Shown: positions 9,163 through 17,986 of the stretch, piece after piece
Position numbering within the stretch: the first letter of the stretch is position 1
Layout: each line of letters begins with the position of its first letter
Origin: Alphaproteobacteria bacterium
GTDB taxonomy: Bacteria; Pseudomonadota; Alphaproteobacteria; SP197
Direction of reading: 5' to 3'
Length of the DNA: 51,015 nucleotides
Assembly (NCBI GenBank): GCA_009694045.1
Contig: SHVY01000021.1
Coordinates: 1-51,015 of the forward strand
The notes under the pieces: model-generated
The model's database searches: none
What the model was told of the DNA's origin: nothing
What the model saw: only the letters and a program-made list of their open reading frames with translations
Position numbers and translations under genes: made by a program

Positions 9163-10350
9163 CTATTGCGAATGTGCGAGCAACGCGCCGATCTCGGCGC
9201 CGAACTCCTGGCCATACCGTTCGGCGCCGCGACGCTGCATCGCGAGGTGCTCGTCGATCATGGCGGTGGATAGAAGTACGCCGAAATCACGCAGCCGATC
9301 CGCATCGGGTCCCGGCACCCCGAACATGCGGTCCAAGATGAGCTCTCCCATCCGCAGCTGTAGTGGGACGAGTCGATGTACCACGTCATCTCCGCCGCCG
9401 AATCCGATCGCGGGGGCACATTCTCGGTCGTGACGGTCAAGTAACCGCTAAAGTCCCACAACTCGACGTCGGCGTCGCCGCGAGAGCGCGCCGCATCGAC
9501 GATCGCCGTAAGCCGGCGTTTCTAAGCCAGATAGTCCTCGAAGTGACCGCCTTGGCGGATGACCTCGATCAGCCGCGCATGATCGGGGCTGACAAACAGC
9601 TCGAGCCGAGCGCCCTCGACCCGAGCGTCGGCGATCAGGGATCGCAGGAGCTCGAACTGGTCCTCGGTCACGGCGATGTCCCGGTAGTAGTCGGTGCTGG
9701 TGTGGTAGAGCACCTCGGTCAATTCGAAACGCTCACGCGGATGGACGCTGAACGCGAGTCGATCCGTGCGTTCGCTGAGGTCCCCGACGAGCCGCGCGTC
9801 GTCGTCGCCCGCCAACGTCACGATTGAGTCCTCGAGGGCCGAGAGGGATAGAGCGCACCGCACGAGGTACGCCGGCAGGGCTAGGGGTCGCCTTGGGTCA
9901 TCAGCATTCGATAATCGAATAGGTCCCGCGAATGGGCGTTGAACGCGAAGTAATCCAATCCGACGACGATGGTCTCGACGCCGCCAGCGGCCATGGCATG
10001 GCGCCCAAACCGCACGATGTCGACGATGCTGGCGCCCGGAACGCCAAGATTGAAGACGGCCCGTTCGGGAACGGCCAGGATCGATGCGAGGTGCGCGGGT
10101 CTCTGTCCGGCGAAGACCAGCGAGCTCCCCAGCAGGATCGCGCGCGGCTTGCGTTGCGCGACCTTGATCATTTTCGCGAAGCGCATGCGGGGATAGACGG
10201 AGACCTTCACGTCCGTCAGCCGGCGATCACCGGCGTGCCTAATGCCCCATAGAGATCGACCGCGACGTTGAACGCAACCACCGCCAGCAGCGTGCCCATC
10301 AAGCCCGCGATGTAGCCCATCCCGAATCGGTGCAATCGTCGCGTGTCCAT
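9163..10350 (-). pseudogene. Decayed membrane-anchored companion of the MBOAT acetyltransferase (AlgJ/SGNH-like locus)
   Basis: Read 5' to 3' on the minus strand, the remnant begins with a transmembrane N-terminus (MDTRRLHRFGMGYIAGLMG...) ending in VDLYGALGTPVIAG, then continues in shifted frames through RAILLGSSLVFAGQRP, NLGVPGASIVDIVRFG, ELFVSPDHARLIEV and ILDRMFGVPGPD. Three frame changes (near 10215, near 9882 and near 9358) all have the sense of single-base deletions, and an in-frame TAG sits at 9522-9524 where a tryptophan (TGG) is plausible. The GSS motif and layout resemble proteins encoded next to AlgI-type acyltransferases in exopolysaccharide O-acetylation; the exact family is inference. 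The start overlaps nothing; it follows the MBOAT remnant by two bases. Confidence 0.75.
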
Positions 10351-10352
10351 GG

Positions 10353-11483
10353 TCAGAACTGGAAGTAGAGAAATTCGCTCGGCGCGAACAGGTTGAGCAC
10401 CGCGTAGCTCGTCACGCCGATGGTCGCCACGGCGTAGGGCCACGTCGTTCGCCAGCGCCAAGGGAACCACGGCGACCGCCGAAACGGACGCGGATTGAAG
10501 TCGAGGGCGGGACGCTGGCCGCACATCCACTCCTGGGTGTTGGGACAGAACCAGCAGACCGCCCACAGGCCACCGATCCACAGCAGTTGCCGGGGCGAAA
10601 GGTAGGCGAAGTCGGCACTTGGTCTCGGCATCAAACCCGCGAGGCCGAGCACGTCATCGATGCCGTTCAGACCGGACATGCTTGCCAGCAGCCCGCCCGC
10701 GCCCTCAATCGTCGTCGCCCGAAACAGAACCCATGCCACCACCACCGTTAGCAACGTGATGGTGCGACCCGCCCATCGAGCCAGGAAACTTGGAGCCAGC
10801 GGCCTCGTGCCGTGCGCAAGGCCTCGCCACAGGTGATTGATGATCAAGTAGGTCCCGTGCAGCGCGCCCCACAGGGCGAAGTTCCAGCCGGCGCCGTGCC
10901 AGAGGCCGCCGAGCAACATGACGACCATGAGGTTGCCGTAGCGATGGCCGCGTCCGCGCTTGTTCCCGCCCAGTGGGAAGTACAGGTAATCCCGAAGGAA
11001 GCGGGACAAGGTCATATGCCAGCGGCGCCAGAACTCGATGATGCTGCCGGCCTTGTACGGCGAGTTGAAGTTGAGGGGCAGGCGCACCCCGAACATCCGG
11101 GCCAGCCCGATCGCCATGTCCGAGTAACCGGAAAAATCAAAGTAAAGCTGGAACGTGTAGGAGAGCGCGCCGCCCTAGGCCTCGAGAAAGCCGACCGTCT
11201 GACCCACATCGGCCGCGGCGAACACCGGCAATGCGTAGACGGCGATGCCGTCGGCCAGGATCACCTTCTTGAAGAGCCCGAGGCCGAAGATGACGAGGCC
11301 AACGGACAGGTCCGGCAAAAGCACGCCGCGGCCGCCGCGCTCGGCGATCTGGGGCAGCATCTCCTTGTGATGCACGATCGGGCCGGCGATGAGCTGGGGA
11401 AAGAACGTCACGAACAGGAAGTAGCGCGCGATGCTCGGTTCCTCCGCCGCGCCCCGATAGGAATCGACCAGAAACGCAATCTT
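10353..11483 (-). pseudogene. Truncated and interrupted AlgI-like MBOAT O-acyltransferase
   Basis: Minus-strand remnant of a membrane-bound O-acyltransferase of the AlgI type, which transfers acetyl groups to exported polysaccharide. Conserved segments are clear: KIAFLVDSYRGAAEE, FVTFFPQLIAGPIVHHKEM, YTFQLYFDFSGYSDMAIGLA, IIEFWRRWHMTLSRFLRDYL and GGLWHGAGWNFALWGALHG with the catalytic-type histidines. An in-frame TAG at 11175-11177 replaces what is normally Trp in the EAWxGAL stretch, a one-base TGG to TAG change. The 5' part, normally several transmembrane helices, is missing: homology stops abruptly at 11483 where the AT-rich island begins. No intact product is possible without readthrough and a new start. 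Confidence 0.88.
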
Positions 11484-11960
11484 CTAAAATGTATGAAATG
11501 ATATAGAATGCGTCAAACGACGCAATATCGAAAAATTAAAAGATGTTTAGCAGGAAATTTTCGTATTTATAATATTAAAATACTAAAATATTTCCTTATA
11601 TACCGAAAATAAGACATAACCTTCTCATCATAGTCAAACTATGTTTAGAAATAAAGATTACAAGGTAATAATTTGCAAGTATTTATCCTAATATAAGAAA
11701 ATAATAGCCAGCATTCCACCACGAGTAAAATGATAATGAAGCCATTACAAGTCAAACAATATTCTCAGATCGAAATAGTAGTTTTTAAAGAAAGGAAATC
11801 TGATTAGAGTGATTGGAAGAAAGACAAAAAATTAATATATTAAGAATTGAAAATCATGATTTACGCTTCGATTTGTGACGATGTGCGCCGATTCAAGAGG
11901 AAGATGCGCTATTTTAATCTTCCTCCGGGGCGTTCGGACAATTTCGTAATCCTATCATTG
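11484..11960. other. AT-rich non-coding island
   Basis: Between the broken MBOAT gene and the diol dehydratase operon lies a stretch of very different composition: I count 95 G or C in 360 bases at 11521-11880, against 44 of 60 in the dehydratase gene at 12301-12360. No open frame of useful length or recognised gene is present. Visible structure includes perfect small hairpins TGCGTC-aaac-GACGCA (11509-11524) and CATAGT-caa-ACTATG (11629-11643), and the 7-mer GTCAAAC three times (11512, 11633, 11751). Composition returns to normal by about 11960. It may be a remnant of foreign DNA; promoters for the downstream operon could also lie here. Confidence 0.85.
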
Positions 11961-12039
11961 GACGGTAAACAAACTCAACCGACGCCGGCGGGACACGGAG
12001 GAGGAGGCAGAATCGTCGCGATTGCGCTATCGTCCGACC

Positions 12040-14322
12040 ATGAACGACGAAACGCCCCCGGGCGCCAACCGTTGGCGTCGCTTCCAGGATTGGGACGAGC
12101 GGCCACTTCGGCTCGATCGCTTCGCGGCCGAGGATCCGGACAACGGCTTTGCCGCGTTTTCGAGCCCCCACGACCCCAAGCCCGGGGTCACGGTCGCGGG
12201 CGGGCGCATCGCATCGATGGACGGGATCGCAGCCGCCGACTTCGACATGATCGATCTATTCATCGCCCGCCACCATCTCGATCCGGACATGACCTTGGAG
12301 GCGATGGCGATCCCGGCCACCACGCTCGCCCGCATGCTGGTGGATCTGCACGTGCCGCGGACCAAATTGGTGTGCCTCGCCCGCGGCCTCACGCCCGCCC
12401 GCCTCGCCGAGGTCGTGGCCCAGCTTTCGATGCTCGAGATCGCCTTCGCCTACGCCAAGATGCGGGCGCGGCGAACCCCAGGCAACCAGGGCCACGTCAC
12501 CAACGCCAAGGACGACCCCCTGCAGCTCGCGGCGGACGCGGCCGTGGCCGTGGCGCTCGGCTTCGACGAGATCGAAACCACCCAACGGGTCGCCCGCAAC
12601 GCCTGGTCGAACGCCATGGCCTGCGCCGTCGGCGCGGCGGTGGGGCGGTGGGGCACCCTGTTTCAGTGCTCGAGCGAGGAGGCCGAGGAACTGCGCATCG
12701 GGCTCGCCGGGTTCACTTCCTACGCCGAGACGGTGTCGGTCTACGGCACCGAACGGGCGTTCATCGACGGCGACGACACCCCTTGGTCGAAGGCCTTTCT
12801 TGCCGCCGCCTACGCCTCGCGCGGGATCAAGATGCGCTGTACGTCGGGCGCCGGCTCCGAATTGCTGATGGGCTTCCACGAGAGCAAGTCACTGCTCTAC
12901 CTCGAGGCCCGTTGCCTCTGCCTGCAGCGGGCGATGGGGGTGCAGGGCACCCAGAACGGCGGCATCGACGGGGCGCCGCTCGCCTCCACCGTCCCCGGCG
13001 GGGCGCGCGAGTTGATGGCGGAGAACCTGATCGCGGTCTGGCTCGACCTGGAGTGTGCCTCGGGCAACGACAGCCGCACCTCGGAATCCGAGATCCGGGT
13101 CGGCGCCAAGATCATGCCGTTCCTCATGGCCGGATCGGACCTGATCTGCTCGGGCATGGGTTCGATCCTCAAGTACGACAATTCGTTCAACCCATCGCTT
13201 CTCAACGGTGAGGAGATGGAGGACTACCTGGCGCTGCAGCGGGACTTCGAGGTGGACGGCGGCCTGACGCCCTTGGGCGAGGAACGGGCGCTGAGCCTTC
13301 GCCGCCGCGCGGTCGAGGCTCTGTCCGCCGTGCTCGACGAGTTGGGGCTCGCCAGCCCGACCGCGGCGATGAAGGCGAGCGTGGTGGTCGCGTCCGGGTC
13401 CGACGACACCGAGAGTTTCGGGCCGCGCGATGCGGCCCTCATCGCCCAAGGGATCCAGGCCCGCGGCCTCGACGTGGTGGACGTGATTCGCGCGTTGGCG
13501 CGCCGCGGTTTCGGCGCGGAGGCCCAGAACCTGCTCAATCTCGTTCGCCTGCGCCTGTCCGGCGACTACCTGCAGACCTCGGCCATGATCCGCGACGGCC
13601 GGGTGTTGAGCGCGGTCAACGACCCCAACGACTACGGTGGCCCCGGCACCGGCTATCGGGTGTCGCCCGCTCGCCGCGACCAGATGGCTGGCCTGCGCGA
13701 CGTGCTGGACCGACCGACGGTGGTTCATGAAGAAGCCCGCCACGCCCGCGACGAGAACCGCCGTATCGCCTACCGGGTAGTGGGCGACGCGGGCACCGGG
13801 TCCGACACACGCGAGGTCGTGATCGGTGTGAGCCCGGCCTTCGGGGTCAAGCTGTTCCGCACCGTCGCCGGGCATCCGCTGTCGGCGGTTCTGGCCGAGC
13901 TGATCGCCGGCATCAAGAGCCGTGGCCTGGCCGCGCGCGTCGTCCGCGTCCGGCACACCGCCGATACCTCGTTTCTAGGCCTGAGCGCGGCCCGACTCGC
14001 GGGTTCGGGCATCGGCATCGGCATCCAGGCGAAGGGGACGACCGTGATCCACCAGCGCGACCGGTTGCCCCACAACAACCTGGAGCTCTTCTCCAACGCG
14101 CCGATCACCCGTCTGCCCCATTACCGCCGCCTGGGCGAGAATGCCGCCGCCTACGCCCTGGGCGAGTTGCCGGACCCGGTCGTCGTGCCGCAACGCGGCG
14201 AGGCCATGGGCGCGCGGTTTCATGCCCAGGTCGCCCTCATCTACGCGATCGAGACTTCGCTGGTCACCGACGACCTGACGCCGGAAGATCTCTCCGTCAC
14301 GTTCCTGGGCAAGCCAGCGTGA
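12040..14322 (+). CDS. B12-dependent diol/glycerol dehydratase, fused large and medium subunits
   Basis: Adenosylcobalamin-dependent dehydration of a 1,2-diol (or glycerol) to an aldehyde. The 760-residue product joins a large (alpha, PduC-like) subunit, residues 1 to about 555, to a medium (beta, PduD-like) subunit, about 590 to 760. Active-site residues known from the Klebsiella enzyme recur at a constant offset of nine: Gln150, His152, Glu179, Glu230, Gln305, Asp344 and Ser371. The medium part shows VVIGVSPAFGVKLFRTV and GSGIGIGIQAKGTTVIHQRD, the cobalamin-contact region. A TTG at 12022 is a possible longer start; a purine-rich GGAGGAGGAGG lies at 11997-12007. The stop overlaps the small-subunit start. 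No reactivating factor genes are nearby. Confidence 0.93.
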   Translation: MNDETPPGANRWRRFQDWDERPLRLDRFAAEDPDNGFAAFSSPHDPKPGVTVAGGRIASMDGIAAADFDMIDLFIARHHLDPDMTLEAMAIPATTLARMLVDLHVPRTKLVCLARGLTPARLAEVVAQLSMLEIAFAYAKMRARRTPGNQGHVTNAKDDPLQLAADAAVAVALGFDEIETTQRVARNAWSNAMACAVGAAVGRWGTLFQCSSEEAEELRIGLAGFTSYAETVSVYGTERAFIDGDDTPWSKAFLAAAYASRGIKMRCTSGAGSELLMGFHESKSLLYLEARCLCLQRAMGVQGTQNGGIDGAPLASTVPGGARELMAENLIAVWLDLECASGNDSRTSESEIRVGAKIMPFLMAGSDLICSGMGSILKYDNSFNPSLLNGEEMEDYLALQRDFEVDGGLTPLGEERALSLRRRAVEALSAVLDELGLASPTAAMKASVVVASGSDDTESFGPRDAALIAQGIQARGLDVVDVIRALARRGFGAEAQNLLNLVRLRLSGDYLQTSAMIRDGRVLSAVNDPNDYGGPGTGYRVSPARRDQMAGLRDVLDRPTVVHEEARHARDENRRIAYRVVGDAGTGSDTREVVIGVSPAFGVKLFRTVAGHPLSAVLAELIAGIKSRGLAARVVRVRHTADTSFLGLSAARLAGSGIGIGIQAKGTTVIHQRDRLPHNNLELFSNAPITRLPHYRRLGENAAAYALGELPDPVVVPQRGEAMGARFHAQVALIYAIETSLVTDDLTPEDLSVTFLGKPA

Positions 14323-14747
14323 CCCGGCCACCGCTGACGACCGCCGACTATCCCCTCGCCGAACGGCGGCCCGACCTGATCCGGACCCCGACCGGTAAGC
14401 CGCTCAATGCCATCACCCTCGACGCCATCGAGCGGGGTGACATCGCGATCGCCGACCTCAGCATCACCGCCGATGCCCTGGTCATGCAGGCGGAGATCGC
14501 CGAGGCGGCGGGGCGCCCGACCCTCGGCCAGAATCTCCGGCGCGCCGCCGAACTCGTCGCCGTCCCCCAAGACGTAGTGATCCGCGTGTACGAGCTGCTG
14601 CGACCCGGCCGCGCCAAGGCCAAGGAGGAGATCCTGACCGCCGCCCGAGCCTTGCGCGACGACCATGGCGCGATGTTGATGGCCGCCTTCATCGAGGAGG
14701 CGGCCGCCGTCTACGAACGTCGCGGCCTGTTCCGCCTCCGCTACTGA
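14319..14747 (+). CDS. Diol/glycerol dehydratase small subunit
   Basis: The gamma (PduE-like) subunit, 142 residues, completing the dehydratase heterohexamer with the fused subunit encoded just upstream. The signature DYPLAERRPDLIRTPTGKPL followed by LNAITLDAIERGDI near the N-terminus matches the family, as does the C-terminal FIEEAAAVYERRGLFRLRY. It starts with GTG overlapping the TGA of the preceding gene (GTGA), so translation is coupled and stoichiometry is likely controlled this way. Length is slightly below that of the enterobacterial subunit (about 170), the difference being the N-terminal extension that targets the enterobacterial enzyme to microcompartments; no shell protein genes are present here. 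Confidence 0.92.
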   Translation: MTRPPLTTADYPLAERRPDLIRTPTGKPLNAITLDAIERGDIAIADLSITADALVMQAEIAEAAGRPTLGQNLRRAAELVAVPQDVVIRVYELLRPGRAKAKEEILTAARALRDDHGAMLMAAFIEEAAAVYERRGLFRLRY

Positions 14748-14798
14748 GCTCAAACCCGTTCCGGTTGACGCCGGGATGGCCCCCGTCGAGGATGCGCC

Positions 14799-16050
14799 AT
14801 GCCTAATCGCGCCTCGCCACAATCCGTCAACCTGCTCGATGACCGCCTGCGCGAACGCGCGGCCTGCGTCGTTCCCGGCGGCATGTGGGGCCATCAGCAC
14901 GCCCGGCGTCTGCCCGCCGGCTACCCCCAGTTCTTCAGCCGCGCCGAGGGCTGTCGCATTTGGGACATCGACGGCAAGTCCTACATCGACTTCATGTGCG
15001 GCTGGGGGCCCGTCGTCCTCGGCTACGGCGATGCCCATGTCGAGGCGGCGGCCGAGCGGCAGCGACGCCAGGGGGATTGTCTCAATGGCCCGTCGCAGCG
15101 CATGGTCGAGCTCGCCGAGCGCCTTGTGGGCCTCGTGCCGCACGCCGACTGGGCGATGTTCCAGAAGAATGGCACCGACGCGACCACTGCCTGCGCCGTG
15201 ATCGCCCGCGCCGCGACCGGGCGGCGCAAGGTGTTGGTCGCGCGCGGCGCCTACCATGGCGCCGTTCCCTGGTGCAATCCGTACCCCCTGGGGGCCACGA
15301 TCGAGGACCGCGCCCACATTGTTCCCTTCGACTACAACGACCCCGAAAGCCTGAGCATGGCGGCCGATCAGGCGACCGGCGACCTCGCCGCGGTTTTCGT
15401 CTCGGGCTTCAAGCACGACGTGGGCAAGGAGCATGTGCTGCCGACGCGTGAGTTCGCCGAGCGGGCGCGGGCGATCTGCGACGCGGCGGGCGTGGCCCTG
15501 GTGGTGGACGACGTGCGGGCGGGGTTCCGACTTCAATTTGGGCGGAAGCTGGGAATTGGTGGGCGTGCGCCCCGACCTTTCGGCTTGGAGCAAGGCGATC
15601 GCCAACGGGCATTCCTTGGCCGCTGTGACCGGCAACGACCGATTCCGCGAGGCCGCTTCGCAGGTCTTCGCCACCGGCTCGTTCTGGACCGCGGCCGTTC
15701 CCATGGCGGCGGCGCTCGCCACCCTGGATCGGCTCGAGGCGTTGAACGGGATCGATCATATGCGCCGCATGGGCGAACGATTTTGCACCGGCCTGGCGAC
15801 CTCCGCCGCCAAGCTAGGCCTGCCACTCAGGCAGAGCGGCCCACCGCAGATGCCGGTGCTGCTGTTCGACGACGACGCCGATCGGGCAAAGGGGAACCTT
15901 TTCTGCGTCGAGGCCCTGAAGCGCGGGGTCTACCTGCACCCCACCCACACCCTGTTCCTGTCGGTCGCGCACCAGGCAGCCGACATCGACGAGGCCTTGG
16001 CGGCGGCCGACGCCGCCCTGGCCGTCGTCGCCGGAAGGTTCGACCGTTGA
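14799..16050 (+). pseudogene. Class III aminotransferase, frameshifted
   Basis: PLP-dependent class III (ornithine/GSA-type) aminotransferase interrupted by one frame change. The first frame from ATG 14799 gives RIWDIDGKSYIDFMCGWGPVVLG, FQKNGTDATTACAVIARAAT and VALVVDDVRAGFR with the cofactor-binding Asp. Homology then continues one base later with GGSWELVGVRPDLSAWSKAIANG, containing the PLP lysine, to a TGA at 16048. The shift lies around 15530-15545 (CGACTTCAATTTGGGCGG) and is explained by one extra base. Whether it is a true mutation, a programmed shift or a sequencing error cannot be decided here. The first frame happens to stay open into the transketolase gene, which gives a false fusion. 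Substrate is unknown. Confidence 0.82.
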
Positions 16051-16934
16051 GCACACCGACCAAGGCGGCGGGACGCAATGTCTCGCCCGAGTATCTCGCT
16101 GATCGCGCCAAATTCGTGCGGTTGGAGACCCTGCGGCTCGCCCGCATCGCCGGCGCCGGGCACTATTCAAGCACGTTCTCCGCGGCCGAACTGTTCGTCT
16201 CTCTGTACTACGCGCACCTGCGCTACAACCCGGCCGAGCCCGCCTCGCCCGACCGCGACCGGTTCATCCTGAGCAAGGGTCATGCGGCGATCGGGCTCTA
16301 CCCCATTCTCGCCGACGTGGGCTTCTTCGATCCGCGTGCGCTGGACGACTACACCCGGTTGGGCAGCCCCTTCGGCGACCACCCCGACATGAAACGCATA
16401 CCCGGCATCGACTTCAGTTCGGGCTCGCTCGGCCACGGACTCTCCATCGGACTTGGCATGGCACTGGCCGGCCGGGTGCAGGGCCGCAACTATCGCGTCT
16501 ACTGCATGATGGGCGACGGGGAGCTCGCCGAGGGCCAAATCTGGGAGGCGGCGATGGCGGCCGGCCACTTCCGCGTCCAGGGTTTGGTGGGCATCATCGA
16601 TCGCAACCAGCTCTGCATCGACGGGCCGACCGAGGAGGTCATGGCGGTTGAACCCCTGGAGTACCGCTTCACGAGCTTCGGCTGGGATGTCCGCCGCATC
16701 GACGGGCACGACACCGCCGAGATCCTGGATGCCCTCGACGGACTGAAACCGGCAGGCCATGGCCGGCCCCAGATGATCATCGCCGATACGGTCAAGGGCC
16801 GGGGCGTGGCGCGCATGGAGTTGAGCCTGGACTGGCACGTGGGTAACCTGGTCGGCCAGGATTACGACGACGCCGTGGCCGAGATCCAGGCCGGGTTGCA
16901 GCCGCGTCCGCGCGAGGTCGTCCGCCATGGTTGA
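16047..16934 (+). CDS. Transketolase, N-terminal (TPP-binding) subunit
   Basis: First half of a split transketolase, 295 residues. It binds thiamine diphosphate and magnesium: the motif GDGELAEGQIWEAAMAAG leads to IDRNQL, the GDG-N signature, preceded by FSSGSLGHGLSIGLGMA and by ILSKGHAAIGLYP. The proposed TTG start at 16047 overlaps the aminotransferase stop (TTGA); no ATG lies between it and the conserved LADRAKFVRLETLRLAR. The partner subunit begins eight bases before the stop. Two-gene transketolases of this kind occur in pathways that move ketol groups to unusual acceptors, such as apulose-4-phosphate or sulfosugars, so the substrate here is open. Confidence 0.9.
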   Translation: MSTPTKAAGRNVSPEYLADRAKFVRLETLRLARIAGAGHYSSTFSAAELFVSLYYAHLRYNPAEPASPDRDRFILSKGHAAIGLYPILADVGFFDPRALDDYTRLGSPFGDHPDMKRIPGIDFSSGSLGHGLSIGLGMALAGRVQGRNYRVYCMMGDGELAEGQIWEAAMAAGHFRVQGLVGIIDRNQLCIDGPTEEVMAVEPLEYRFTSFGWDVRRIDGHDTAEILDALDGLKPAGHGRPQMIIADTVKGRGVARMELSLDWHVGNLVGQDYDDAVAEIQAGLQPRPREVVRHG

Positions 16935-17973
16935 GAACAAGACGACCGAGGACCAAGGGGGCGAAGATGCCCTGTTTCGCGGTACGGCCGGCGGCGGCGA
17001 TCTGGCACTTAAGGATTTAACGTCGGTTCAGGGCACGCCGAACCGGGTCTTGCCAGCCTTCGTACTCGGCGAGGAACTGGCCGATCTGGCGGATCGTGAT
17101 CCGCGCATCGTGGTGCTGACCGCCGACCTAGCCTCGGCCAACCGCACCCGGGATTTCAAGCTGCGCCACCCGGATCGGTTCTTCGACTTCGGCATCGCCG
17201 AGAAAAACATGATCACCGCCGCCGCCGGCATGGCCGCGGCCGGGCAGATTCCCTTCGCGGCGACGTTCGCGGCCTTTTCCGCCATCCTGGCGGCCGAACA
17301 GATCCGCACCGACTGCGCTTACCCGCGCATGCCGGTGCGTGTCGTCGGCACCCACTCCGGCATGTCCATGGGCTTCTACGGAACGAGCCACCACGCGCTC
17401 GAAGACCTGGCGATGATGCGAACCGTCGCCGATCTCACCGTGGTGTGCGCCACGGATGCCAACCATCTTCGGGCCGTACTGCGCGCCTCTCTCGATCGTC
17501 CCGGCGCCATGTACATCCGCCTGAGCCGTGGCCGCGATCCCGAGGTCTATCCGACCGTCCCGGCTGACTTCCGTTTCGGCCATGCCGCCACGTTGCACGA
17601 CGGCCGGGACCTGACGATCATCACCACCGGGTCGATGGTCCGGCCCTGCCTTGATGCCGCCCTGGCGTTGGCGGCGACGGGGGTGGCGGCGCGGGTCATC
17701 GACATGGCGACCCTCAAGCCCCTGGACGAGGACGTGATCCACCGCGCCTTGGCCGAAACCGGTGCCGTCCTGACGGTCGAGGAACACAACGTGACGGGCG
17801 GGCTCGGCAGCGCCGTGGCCGAGGTCCTGGTCGAGCTGCCGCGCAAGCCGTTCCGCCGCCATGGCGTGCAGGATGCCTTCGTGATGGTCGGGCCGCCGGC
17901 GGCCCTGTACGCCCACTATCGGTTGGACGCCACGGGGATCGCGGCGGTCGCCCGCGAACTTCTCGGATCGTAA
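16927..17973 (+). CDS. Transketolase, C-terminal (pyrimidine-binding) subunit
   Basis: Second half of the split transketolase, 348 residues, forming the active site with the preceding product. The PYR domain contains [19 protein letters not shown], whose Glu activates the TPP aminopyrimidine ring, and [20 protein letters not shown]. The C-terminal domain shows [15 protein letters not shown] and [21 protein letters not shown]. The first 35 or so residues ([18 protein letters not shown]...) are acidic and not conserved in transketolases, so a start further inside, upstream of [12 protein letters not shown], is possible. Overlap with the upstream gene argues for coupled expression. Confidence 0.9.
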   Translation: MVENKTTEDQGGEDALFRGTAGGGDLALKDLTSVQGTPNRVLPAFVLGEELADLADRDPRIVVLTADLASANRTRDFKLRHPDRFFDFGIAEKNMITAAAGMAAAGQIPFAATFAAFSAILAAEQIRTDCAYPRMPVRVVGTHSGMSMGFYGTSHHALEDLAMMRTVADLTVVCATDANHLRAVLRASLDRPGAMYIRLSRGRDPEVYPTVPADFRFGHAATLHDGRDLTIITTGSMVRPCLDAALALAATGVAARVIDMATLKPLDEDVIHRALAETGAVLTVEEHNVTGGLGSAVAEVLVELPRKPFRRHGVQDAFVMVGPPAALYAHYRLDATGIAAVARELLGS

Positions 17974-17986
17974 GGGAGAACGGGTC

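Noticed and set aside
11847..13211. A plus-strand frame starting in the AT-rich island and running over the dehydratase gene
   Set aside because: It is out of frame with the conserved dehydratase and gives an Arg/Pro/Gly-rich product, a typical shadow frame.
14799..16934. A single open frame that joins the aminotransferase N-terminus to the transketolase N-subunit
   Set aside because: After 15545 this frame no longer encodes aminotransferase; homology continues one base later and stops at 16050. The transketolase part has its own TTG start at 16047. The apparent fusion is a result of the frameshift.
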